Source: a virus. From it: DNA of 26,553 nucleotides. The translations under genes were made by a program, and so were the position numbers. Location: positions 1 through 26,553 of IMG/VR virus record IMGVR_UViG_3300037042_001152; one strand, written 5' to 3'. A model generated the notes under the pieces. That model was given only the letters and a program-made list of their open reading frames with translations. It was not told the DNA's origin and made no database searches. Shown here piece by piece: positions 20,500 to 26,553 of the stretch. Position 1 is the first letter of the stretch. Each line of letters starts with the position of its first letter.

Positions 20500-23466
20500 A
20501 TGGCTGATCTTTCCGCACTTACCGATGAACAACTTTATGCAGCTTTAGCTGCTACGCCTGAACCTGCGCCAACAGCAGCATCGAATTTTTTGGCAACTAC
20601 TTCACCGAGTGCGACAACACCAGACAATTCCACTAGCAGTTCTTTGTTAGATTATTTATCCGGGTTTACCACAAGCACCGGCTCTCCGTCTTTTGCTGGT
20701 GCTAAAATTGGTTACGTGCCAACAGAAGTAACCATGCAAGAACTTAAACCAGTCGTTTCGGAGGCGGCTGGTCTTGGTGGAAGTCTTATCGGCGCAGAAA
20801 TTGGCGCAGGGTATGGAACTTCTGTTGCGCCTTTTCTTGGTCCTTTTGCCCCTGCTGGTCCGTTTATTGGTGCAGGTTTAGGTGGTGCTTTAGGATATTT
20901 AGTGCCGAAAGCTGGCACAGAAATCGCAATAGACGCCGTTACGGGACAGCCGGTTGAAGTTGGTGCTGCATTAAGTGAAGCATTGCCGACTGCCGCTTTG
21001 ACGGGAGGATTGGAAACTGGCACTCGTGTAGGAATGGCAGCATTGCCACCGTCATTACGCACGATTGGCAAAGGACTGGAACTTCTGAGGGCTTTAGGTG
21101 GCAACAAACAGGCACTAGAAAGATTAGCAACGCAAGAGATTGCACGAGCAGCAGGACCAAGCGGGGTCGCTGCAATAGAAACTGCACAAATGATGCCAGA
21201 GCTTTTGACTGGCACTGGTGCCTCAAGACTTACTGCTGCCGAGATAGCGCAAACACCCAACTTGGCGGCGCTACAGCAAAAACAGCGGTTGCTTGAAGCG
21301 GGTAGAACATACCTAGAGCCAACTTTGCAGACTCGTGAATCAGAATTGTTGACTGCACTGAATAAGTTTGGACTTGCGCCTCAACAGGGCGAAATGGCGC
21401 TCGTTATGCAACAGGCAGCGCAAAAACAAGCGGCAGAAAAGAGTGCAAAAGAAGCGGATCTATTGGGGCAGATCGTGCCCGGTGAAGTGCGTAACGTAAC
21501 AAAGATGGAACGTGGCACCGAATTTAGAACACAAATGCAAGCCTTGGAGGATGCCAGCAATAAAAAGGTTAGGGAGGCTTGGGAATTGGTTCCAAAAAAG
21601 ACACAAATTGACGCATCTGTACAGCTTCAGGAAGCGGTAAAATTATACAATTCGTTCGGCACTCTTTCTAAACAAGCTCTAGGTGCAGAAGCAACACGAG
21701 TTGTTAAGCAAATGCAAACTCTAATAGAGAACAAAGTTAAGAAAACAGGCGCAACAAAACCAATTAGCGTTACAGACTGGCTGGATCTTCGCTCTGCTGC
21801 GGGTCGTGCTATGACGGATGCGGATGGCATGAATGAGCCAACAGTTCGTTTAATGAGTTTTGTCCGTGAACAGTTAGACAATGTAGGCGAAACAACGGCT
21901 GCTTCCTTAAAAGAATTTAAGGCGCTTTCAAAGTATCGTGAAGGAATTAGTGAGACGCGACGGCATAAAGAAATGTTTGCCAGAGGCGTTCTTGGGGACG
22001 TTTTAGCAACACGCAGATTCCAGCCAAAACTGAAAGAGAGCCAACTTGTAGACAAAATCTTGCAGTCGCCTGAAAACATAGTGGAGCTTACTGGCAAAAT
22101 TGGCGCGGATAGCGCGGAGATGATTGGGCTTCGCGGCGAAATGGTGAATCGATTAGAGGCTGCTGCTAACCCAACAGAGTTTTTAACTAAGCATCAAGAC
22201 ACATTCATAAAGTTATTTGACCAAGACTTTGGCAAACTTGCTCAATACGCTAATAGTCGTGCTCAGGGCGCACCGCTAGGCGAGTTTCTAAATATTACTG
22301 ACACAATGATCCCATCACGGATCTTTAACGACGCAGAACAAACCAAGCGTTTTGTAACTTCATTTAAGAACACTCCCGCTGTAGATTTTGCGAAAGCACG
22401 ATTTATAAACGAGCGAATTGTAAAAGGTGATGCTGTTGGCAACCTTGCAAAGAACGAACAAATTGCTCGCAACTTGTTTGGCGAACAATACGGAGAGTTG
22501 GAAAGTGTTGTACGAGATTTACAGCTTTTTCGCACACCGCAACAGCTAGAAAACTTAGCAAGTCGCGGTCAGAGCATTACAGCACAGCGACTTACAACTT
22601 TAGGGCAGCTTACAGAGTTTAGGAACATTGCAAAGGCAGCACAAAGCAACGGAACGTCAGTCGGGGCAATTATTGGAGCTGTTACAGGAGGCTCTGAAGG
22701 TGGCGTAAGTGGTGCTTTGCTTGGCTATTGGATGCGTCATGTTGCTGGCATGAGTTTGGAACAATATGAAACCTTGATGGCAAAAATGCTGGCAGATCCC
22801 AGTATGATAAAGTTTGCGTCAGAGCAGCCAAACAAGCAGAACATAGAAAAATTCCTAGGTAATGCAGTACGATCTGGCTATTTTGCGGCACGACTAGACG
22901 ATGCTGATGCTTCAAACAATTTGCAGCCTCAAAGCACAACGCCAGTAGGCAAGTCGCTATCGCAAGCGTTGCCAGTAAACACTTCGCGGTTAGAATCAAT
23001 GAGCGATGCTGAAATAGAAGCGTTGCTAAACCCAACGTCAACAACCGCAACAAAAAATGACGTGCAAGCATTGGTCACAGGTCGCAGCAAACTTGTGCAA
23101 GCAGTAGTTGCTCAAGAGAGCGGAGGCAACGCAAAAGCTAAAAGCCCTGCTGGTGCCGTAGGCTTGATGCAACTTATGCCAGCAACAGCCAAAGCATACG
23201 GTGTTACAGACCGTACAGATCCACAACAGAGCTTGGATGCTGGTGAGAAATATCTTAGGGATCTTTACAAACAGTTTGACGATGTAGAGCTGACGCTAGC
23301 TGCTTATAATTGGGGACCGGGCAACGTGCGTAAGGCTCTTAAAAAGATTAAGGCAAAGGGTCAAGCAGAAACGTGGGACAACGTGTTGCGCTTTGCAAGC
23401 GTTCCGAATGAGACAAGCAACTATGTTGCTAAGGTGTTGAACAACTATCAAAAATTAGAGGGCTAA
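20500..23466 (+). CDS. Internal virion protein with C-terminal lytic transglycosylase domain
   Basis: A 988-residue protein. Residues about 85-155 contain Gly/Ala-rich hydrophobic stretches (GAEIGAGYGTSVAPFLGPFA), then a long helical body. The C-terminal 130 residues are a soluble lytic transglycosylase (SLT) domain: catalytic Glu873 in VVAQESGGN, the GLMQLMPATAKAYGV motif, and AAYNWGPGNV with Tyr936. This enzyme cuts peptidoglycan and in podoviruses opens the wall locally so that the ejected proteins and DNA can cross. In T7 gp16 the SLT is at the N-terminus; here it is at the C-terminus. The start (ATG 20500) has no ribosome-binding site. It is followed directly by a tail fibre gene. Confidence 0.85.
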   Translation: MADLSALTDEQLYAALAATPEPAPTAASNFLATTSPSATTPDNSTSSSLLDYLSGFTTSTGSPSFAGAKIGYVPTEVTMQELKPVVSEAAGLGGSLIGAEIGAGYGTSVAPFLGPFAPAGPFIGAGLGGALGYLVPKAGTEIAIDAVTGQPVEVGAALSEALPTAALTGGLETGTRVGMAALPPSLRTIGKGLELLRALGGNKQALERLATQEIARAAGPSGVAAIETAQMMPELLTGTGASRLTAAEIAQTPNLAALQQKQRLLEAGRTYLEPTLQTRESELLTALNKFGLAPQQGEMALVMQQAAQKQAAEKSAKEADLLGQIVPGEVRNVTKMERGTEFRTQMQALEDASNKKVREAWELVPKKTQIDASVQLQEAVKLYNSFGTLSKQALGAEATRVVKQMQTLIENKVKKTGATKPISVTDWLDLRSAAGRAMTDADGMNEPTVRLMSFVREQLDNVGETTAASLKEFKALSKYREGISETRRHKEMFARGVLGDVLATRRFQPKLKESQLVDKILQSPENIVELTGKIGADSAEMIGLRGEMVNRLEAAANPTEFLTKHQDTFIKLFDQDFGKLAQYANSRAQGAPLGEFLNITDTMIPSRIFNDAEQTKRFVTSFKNTPAVDFAKARFINERIVKGDAVGNLAKNEQIARNLFGEQYGELESVVRDLQLFRTPQQLENLASRGQSITAQRLTTLGQLTEFRNIAKAAQSNGTSVGAIIGAVTGGSEGGVSGALLGYWMRHVAGMSLEQYETLMAKMLADPSMIKFASEQPNKQNIEKFLGNAVRSGYFAARLDDADASNNLQPQSTTPVGKSLSQALPVNTSRLESMSDAEIEALLNPTSTTATKNDVQALVTGRSKLVQAVVAQESGGNAKAKSPAGAVGLMQLMPATAKAYGVTDRTDPQQSLDAGEKYLRDLYKQFDDVELTLAAYNWGPGNVRKALKKIKAKGQAETWDNVLRFASVPNETSNYVAKVLNNYQKLEG

Positions 23467-23467
23467 C

Positions 23468-24892
23468 ATGGGCTGGTCAGGTGGAACGTACAGAAAGGGA
23501 AACTACGCCTCAAACGGTTGGACGGGCGATGCTTCTCTCGGCATAGGCATCCAGGCGGGGCTCCATGACGATCAAGACGATGACTTTGAAACAGGCATTA
23601 ACACGTGCTTAACCAAGGATGGCACTAACACTGCCACTGCTAACCTTCCAATGGGAGGTTTCAAGCACCTAAACATTGCTAACGCTACAGCTCGCAATAA
23701 CTATGCTGCGGCTGGTCAGGTACAGGACAGTGCGTTTATCTGGTGCGGCACTTCTGCTGGCACTGCAAACGCGCAGACGCTTACTCCTACTCCTGCGATT
23801 ACTGCCTACGCTGCTGGTCAGGTGTTTCGTTTTATTGCGGGGTTTACGCCGACTAGCACATTGACGATTGCGGTTAGCGGTTTGGCTGCGAAAAGTGTTT
23901 TGGCTGAACAGGTTGGCACAGCTCTTGGCAATATAGCTGTTTATGCCGGAATGATCTGTGACGTTATCTATGACGGCACTTCTTTTGTTTTGCGTAACGG
24001 CTTTGGCTCAAACATTCAGTTAGCTGATTTCGCCCTTGGCGCAAGCTCACGTGCTTTGCAGTTTTTCAAGAGTCGTGGAACGTCTTACCCAACCAATGCA
24101 ATAGTTGCTGCTGACGATTCTCTTGGCGTTATAAATTTTTGGGGCGCAAACGGCACTGGTTATGATCGAGCCGCATTTATAGGTGGTTTTGTTGATGGCA
24201 CTCCTGGCGGCTCTAACGACATGCCAGCAAGAATAACTTTTGCTACAGCGCCAGACGGTTCTGCAACAGCTGTTGAACGGATGCGCTTGAAGTCAACAGG
24301 TCAGCTTCTTATTGGTCAAACGACTGCTGCTGGGACTGAAGAAATTTTAGCTGCTGGTACTGGTACTGGACAGCAAGTTGTATCTGTCAATGGTGGCAGT
24401 TCAGGCACTAACGGTGGTGGAAGCTTCACAGTTCGCAACGGCGGTACGGCAATACTAGCTATTGGAGGAAGAAGTGCCATTATTGGCGGCGCTTATGATG
24501 CAACACCACAGCTCTATTTTAATGCCACACCAAAAGTTCTCGGCATCACATCTGGTGCTGGTGATCGTTTTATGAAGTGGTCTACCACTACTACTTCGTG
24601 GACCTATGATACTTCTTCCGAGCGATTCAAAGAAAACATTGAGGACTTGCATTACGGATTAGAGACGGTCAAGCAGCTTCGTAGCAGAGAGTTTGATTAT
24701 CTTGGCGAAGATGCTCGGCGGGACATAGGTTTTATTGCTGAAGAAGTTGTAAAGGTAGTGCCGGAAGTTGTTGGACTAGACCTTGAAGGCAAGCCAGAAG
24801 CGGTGATGTATGATCGGCTAACTTCGTTGCTTTGCAAAGCCATACAAGAGCTTGCTGCCAAGGTAGAGGCGCTTGAGGCGAAGGTAAAGTAA
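23468..24892 (+). CDS. Tail fibre with podovirus-type N-terminus and S74 chaperone
   Basis: A 474-residue protein. The N-terminus (GWSGGTYRKGNYASNGWTGD, LHDDQDDDFETGINTCLTKD, then ATANLPMGGFKHLNIANATA) is the well-known virion-binding start of many podovirus tail fibres. The middle is beta-rich and Gly/Thr-rich. The C-terminus is a peptidase S74 chaperone: Ser383/Lys388 (SSERFKEN) fit the self-cleaving pair, then DIGFIAEEVVKVVPEVV and YDRLTSLLCKAIQELAAKVE. It recognises the host surface; the S74 domain trimerises it and is removed. The last 150 residues are closely similar to the fibre at 12093. Stop and next start overlap by one base. Confidence 0.85.
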   Translation: MGWSGGTYRKGNYASNGWTGDASLGIGIQAGLHDDQDDDFETGINTCLTKDGTNTATANLPMGGFKHLNIANATARNNYAAAGQVQDSAFIWCGTSAGTANAQTLTPTPAITAYAAGQVFRFIAGFTPTSTLTIAVSGLAAKSVLAEQVGTALGNIAVYAGMICDVIYDGTSFVLRNGFGSNIQLADFALGASSRALQFFKSRGTSYPTNAIVAADDSLGVINFWGANGTGYDRAAFIGGFVDGTPGGSNDMPARITFATAPDGSATAVERMRLKSTGQLLIGQTTAAGTEEILAAGTGTGQQVVSVNGGSSGTNGGGSFTVRNGGTAILAIGGRSAIIGGAYDATPQLYFNATPKVLGITSGAGDRFMKWSTTTTSWTYDTSSERFKENIEDLHYGLETVKQLRSREFDYLGEDARRDIGFIAEEVVKVVPEVVGLDLEGKPEAVMYDRLTSLLCKAIQELAAKVEALEAKVK

Positions 24893-25281
24893 TGCACTTG
24901 CGGCTTGTGCGAGTAGCAGAGCATAACGACGCCACTCTTGGGGTACTGTGCCTCAATGAGCGACCTATGTTTGTTACGCTTGAGGACAAGTGGCGTGACA
25001 ACGAGCGCAACGTGTCCTGCATACCGAAGGGCAGCTACGTTGTGGCGTTGCACAAGTCGCCAAAATTCGGCAAGTGCTACCAGGTTGTGAACGTGCCTAA
25101 CCGTTCTGACATTCTTATTCATGCTGGCAACACGCATGTAGACACTCAAGGCTGCATTTTGCTTGGGATGATGTATGGATCAATGGGAACCGCAAACGCG
25201 ATTCTGTCGAGCCGTACAGCGGTCACAGCGTTTATGCACGAGATGAATGGCGTAGAGGCAGCAACGCTTGAGGTTGTATGA
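24892..25281 (+). CDS. DUF5675 protein, possible lysis-linked enzyme
   Basis: A 129-residue protein that opens the lysis-like cassette, sharing the last base of the fibre gene. It matches DUF5675 as I remember it: LRLVRVAEHNDATLGVL, FVTLEDKWRDNERNVSCIPKG and DILIHAGNTHVDTQGCILLG. The last segment, with His77, His82, Thr85, Gly87 and Cys88, resembles the His...(S/T)-x-G-Cys active site of YkuD L,D-transpeptidases, so action on peptidoglycan is possible. DUF5675 genes are often next to phage lysis genes, and no characterised activity is known to me. No signal peptide is visible, so a holin or other partner would be needed to reach the wall. Confidence 0.7.
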   Translation: MHLRLVRVAEHNDATLGVLCLNERPMFVTLEDKWRDNERNVSCIPKGSYVVALHKSPKFGKCYQVVNVPNRSDILIHAGNTHVDTQGCILLGMMYGSMGTANAILSSRTAVTAFMHEMNGVEAATLEVV

Positions 25282-25517
25282 CGGGCGGTGATGTTACAGA
25301 GCTTCGGTATTGGCTAGACCTTGGGATCAAGGGCATTATTGGAATAGTGGTTAGCGTAGTTGGAATGGACTATCGGCACGTTAAGAACACCTTGCAGGAC
25401 TTAGAGCAGAGCAAGTACCAGGTTGCCATGCAGGTAGAAGTTTTGCAGGTTGAGTTGTCTGGCATTAAGCAAAGGTTGGACAAGATAGACGAGAAGCTAG
25501 ACCGGGCGCTTCGATGA
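25278..25517 (+). CDS. Small membrane-anchored coiled-coil protein (spanin/holin-like)
   Basis: A 79-residue protein with one likely transmembrane helix at about 11-30 (LGIKGIIGIVVSVVGMDYRH) and a C-terminal coiled coil (QVELSGIKQRLDKIDEKLDR). It overlaps its neighbours on both sides by 4 nt (ATGA). An N-terminal membrane anchor plus a helical rod is the layout of inner-membrane spanins, and similar small proteins are found in many podovirus late regions. A lipoprotein outer spanin was not seen, so a different role, such as a holin partner or virion protein, cannot be ruled out. Confidence 0.55.
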   Translation: MTGGDVTELRYWLDLGIKGIIGIVVSVVGMDYRHVKNTLQDLEQSKYQVAMQVEVLQVELSGIKQRLDKIDEKLDRALR

Positions 25518-26311
25518 GAAGTTTTTTGTTGTGGCTACTTTTAGTAGGCACAGCAAACGCGCAAGGCGTTAGTTACATAGGCTTATGCAATTCGACCTGG
25601 GATTGCGATGCAACGCTTAAAACATTTCGGGATCGTCCAGCGGTAGTCGGCTGGCTAGAAAACTCTTTTGGAAATAGGTGTGTTTGTGCAGACAGAATCT
25701 TGCGTGAGCCGACTCGTGAGAAAATTATCCGGGTTCACTTGGCTAACTCGCCGTGTTTACGAAACAAGCGTTGCGGTAGCCATGATCTCTTTTTCAATCA
25801 TACGGTCAAAACTGCGAACCAGGAAATAAAGCGACCGCGTTCTCGGCTACGAAAGAAATTCAATCGGATTGTCACTCGGTTTGCAGAGCGGTTAGCTGCG
25901 GCTAGGGGAGCAGTGACTTGCTACGTGTCACCTTGTTTGGAGTGTGATCTTGATGACAAGTCTCGAAAGATTTTGCTTGGCATTGTACGTGAGCGTTTGC
26001 CTAGCTGCGTTCCTGTCGATAATCCTTTTGGAGCTGCTTGCTTACGAGGCTTCGTGTGTGAAAAGCATGGACCCGATAGACCTAAGCGTGAGCCGTGTAT
26101 CTACGACTTTGACGGCACTGAGGCTGAATCAGTGATTGACTTGCGGCAGACGGCTCGTGAGACTAGGGCTTGCGACTTGCGGTTTTATTGGTCGCACTGG
26201 ATGAATTGCAACACGGTGGGCGGAGCGTTTGTGCCACCTATGGAGCGTGAGTGCAAGGCAACAGGCAAGATGATGCAAAACGCAGGAGACAGAGCATGGG
26301 ACCATTTGTAG
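25514..26311 (+). CDS. Secreted cysteine-rich protein of unknown function (lysis cassette)
   Basis: A 265-residue protein with a good Sec-type signal peptide (MRSFLLWLLLVGTANAQG, cleavage likely after ANA, residue 16). The mature part holds 16 cysteines, an even number, suggesting many disulfides formed in the periplasm. SPC appears twice, in HLANSPCLRNKRCG and CYVSPCLECDLDDK. Alternating strand-like and helix-like stretches hint at an alpha/beta, perhaps barrel, fold, which would fit a glycoside hydrolase acting on the wall, but no catalytic signature is recognised. It lies between a coiled-coil membrane protein and a holin-like gene, where an endolysin is expected. Function is not established. 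Confidence 0.6.
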   Translation: MRSFLLWLLLVGTANAQGVSYIGLCNSTWDCDATLKTFRDRPAVVGWLENSFGNRCVCADRILREPTREKIIRVHLANSPCLRNKRCGSHDLFFNHTVKTANQEIKRPRSRLRKKFNRIVTRFAERLAAARGAVTCYVSPCLECDLDDKSRKILLGIVRERLPSCVPVDNPFGAACLRGFVCEKHGPDRPKREPCIYDFDGTEAESVIDLRQTARETRACDLRFYWSHWMNCNTVGGAFVPPMERECKATGKMMQNAGDRAWDHL

Positions 26312-26487
26312 GGTCGTTGGTGCGGCACTTGTTGTCGCTAGTGGCTGGTGGCTTGTTTGCCATTGGTGTGGGTGACGCTGAAGTGGACAAGCTGGCAGAG
26401 GCAGTGACGCCTGTTGTGTCGGGCGCTATTCTTTACGGCGTAAGCCAGGTTTGGTCGATTAAGGACAAGAAGAAGAACTTGTTCTAG
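26296..26487 (+). CDS. Small holin-like protein
   Basis: A 63-residue protein. ATG at 26296 is chosen over 26251 because AGGAGA (26283-26288) lies at the correct distance and the extra residues of the longer form are a shadow of the upstream gene. It has two likely membrane helices, about residues 9-22 (VRHLLSLVAGGLFAIG) and 37-50 (VVSGAILYGVSQVW), separated by a short acidic loop (GDAEVDKLAEA) and ending in a basic tail (KDKKKNLF). This looks like small phage holins of the Pam3-gp28 type, which form holes in the inner membrane at lysis. Overlap with the previous gene is 16 nt. Confidence 0.65.
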   Translation: MGPFVGSLVRHLLSLVAGGLFAIGVGDAEVDKLAEAVTPVVSGAILYGVSQVWSIKDKKKNLF

Positions 26488-26553
26488 GGCACGTTGCGAT
26501 AGCGTTTGTATTTAAGCGAGCTGACGAAACTCGCCGGATGCACTTGATCTACG
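26488..26553. other. Right-edge sequence after the holin-like gene
   Basis: The last 66 bases contain no gene. A short inverted repeat GCGAG (26516-26520) / CTCGC (26530-26534) with a 9-base loop is present, with no T-run after it, so it is a weak candidate for a terminator or nothing. The window ends before any following feature can be judged. Confidence 0.3.

Noticed and set aside
20712-21260. Long reverse-strand open frame (182 codons)
   Set aside because: It is fully inside the giant internal protein gene on the other strand, has no ribosome-binding site context, and its Ala/Pro/Ser-rich content is typical of antisense frames.
26516-26534. Terminator after the holin-like gene
   Set aside because: Only a 5-bp stem and no T-run; too weak to call.
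1-26553. CRISPR array, insertion sequence, integrase or diversity-generating element
   Set aside because: No regularly spaced direct repeats, transposase, recombinase or reverse transcriptase was found on either strand.

Overview
The window is the left-to-right late (morphogenesis and lysis) region of a tailed double-stranded DNA phage, most likely a podovirus-like member of Caudoviricetes. The order small terminase, large terminase, portal, scaffold, capsid, tail adaptor, beta-rich tail hub, internal virion proteins, tail fibre, lysis genes fits this. No tape-measure, tail tube or tail sheath gene is visible, which argues against long-tailed phages. No integrase, replication gene, tRNA or recognisable host gene is present, so this is part of a larger genome and the host cannot be named. 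A cleavable-looking signal peptide on one lysis-region protein suggests action in a periplasm, so a Gram-negative-type host is likely but not proven.

Layout: 1-138 (minus) is the start of a small gene running off the left edge. 139-305 is a divergent control region with a 10-bp tandem repeat. 306-593 is a small XRE/Cro-like regulator. 594-881 is non-coding, with a repeated 10-mer and a possible late promoter. 882-2461 holds small terminase and four short overlapping genes (DUF551-type, zinc ribbon, two paralogous N-terminal modules). 2462-2597 is non-coding but can fold into a long-stem RNA. 2598-7083 holds a conserved unknown, large terminase and portal. 7155-9987 holds a small unknown, scaffold, major capsid and a probable decoration protein, closed by an intrinsic terminator. 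10033-13235 encodes a short unknown and two fibre-like proteins separated by a strong GC-rich hairpin. 13302-20496 holds a coiled-coil/AT-hook protein, the tail adaptor, several low-complexity virion proteins and a P22 gp10-like hub. 20500-23466 is a giant internal protein with a C-terminal lytic transglycosylase. 23468-24892 is a second S74-type tail fibre. 24892-26487 is a tightly overlapped lysis-like cassette.

The late genes are nearly all linked by 1-17 nt overlaps or gaps of a few bases, implying one or a few long transcripts with translational coupling. Shine-Dalgarno use is mixed: some starts have strong AGGAGG-like sites (minus gene, 1893, 2147, 9502, 10227, 13302, 16027), others have none (882, 1697, 7155, 19120, 20500).

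Points that stand out: a mosaic fibre gene built from pieces shared with both other fibres; a foldable RNA element at 2463-2563; hairpins that overlap the ribosome-binding sites of the capsid gene and of the gene at 13302; a repeated SPGxY motif in three adjacent virion proteins; and a lysis cassette with no classical endolysin but with a DUF5675 protein carrying a YkuD-like H...TxGC motif and a secreted 16-cysteine protein of unknown function.
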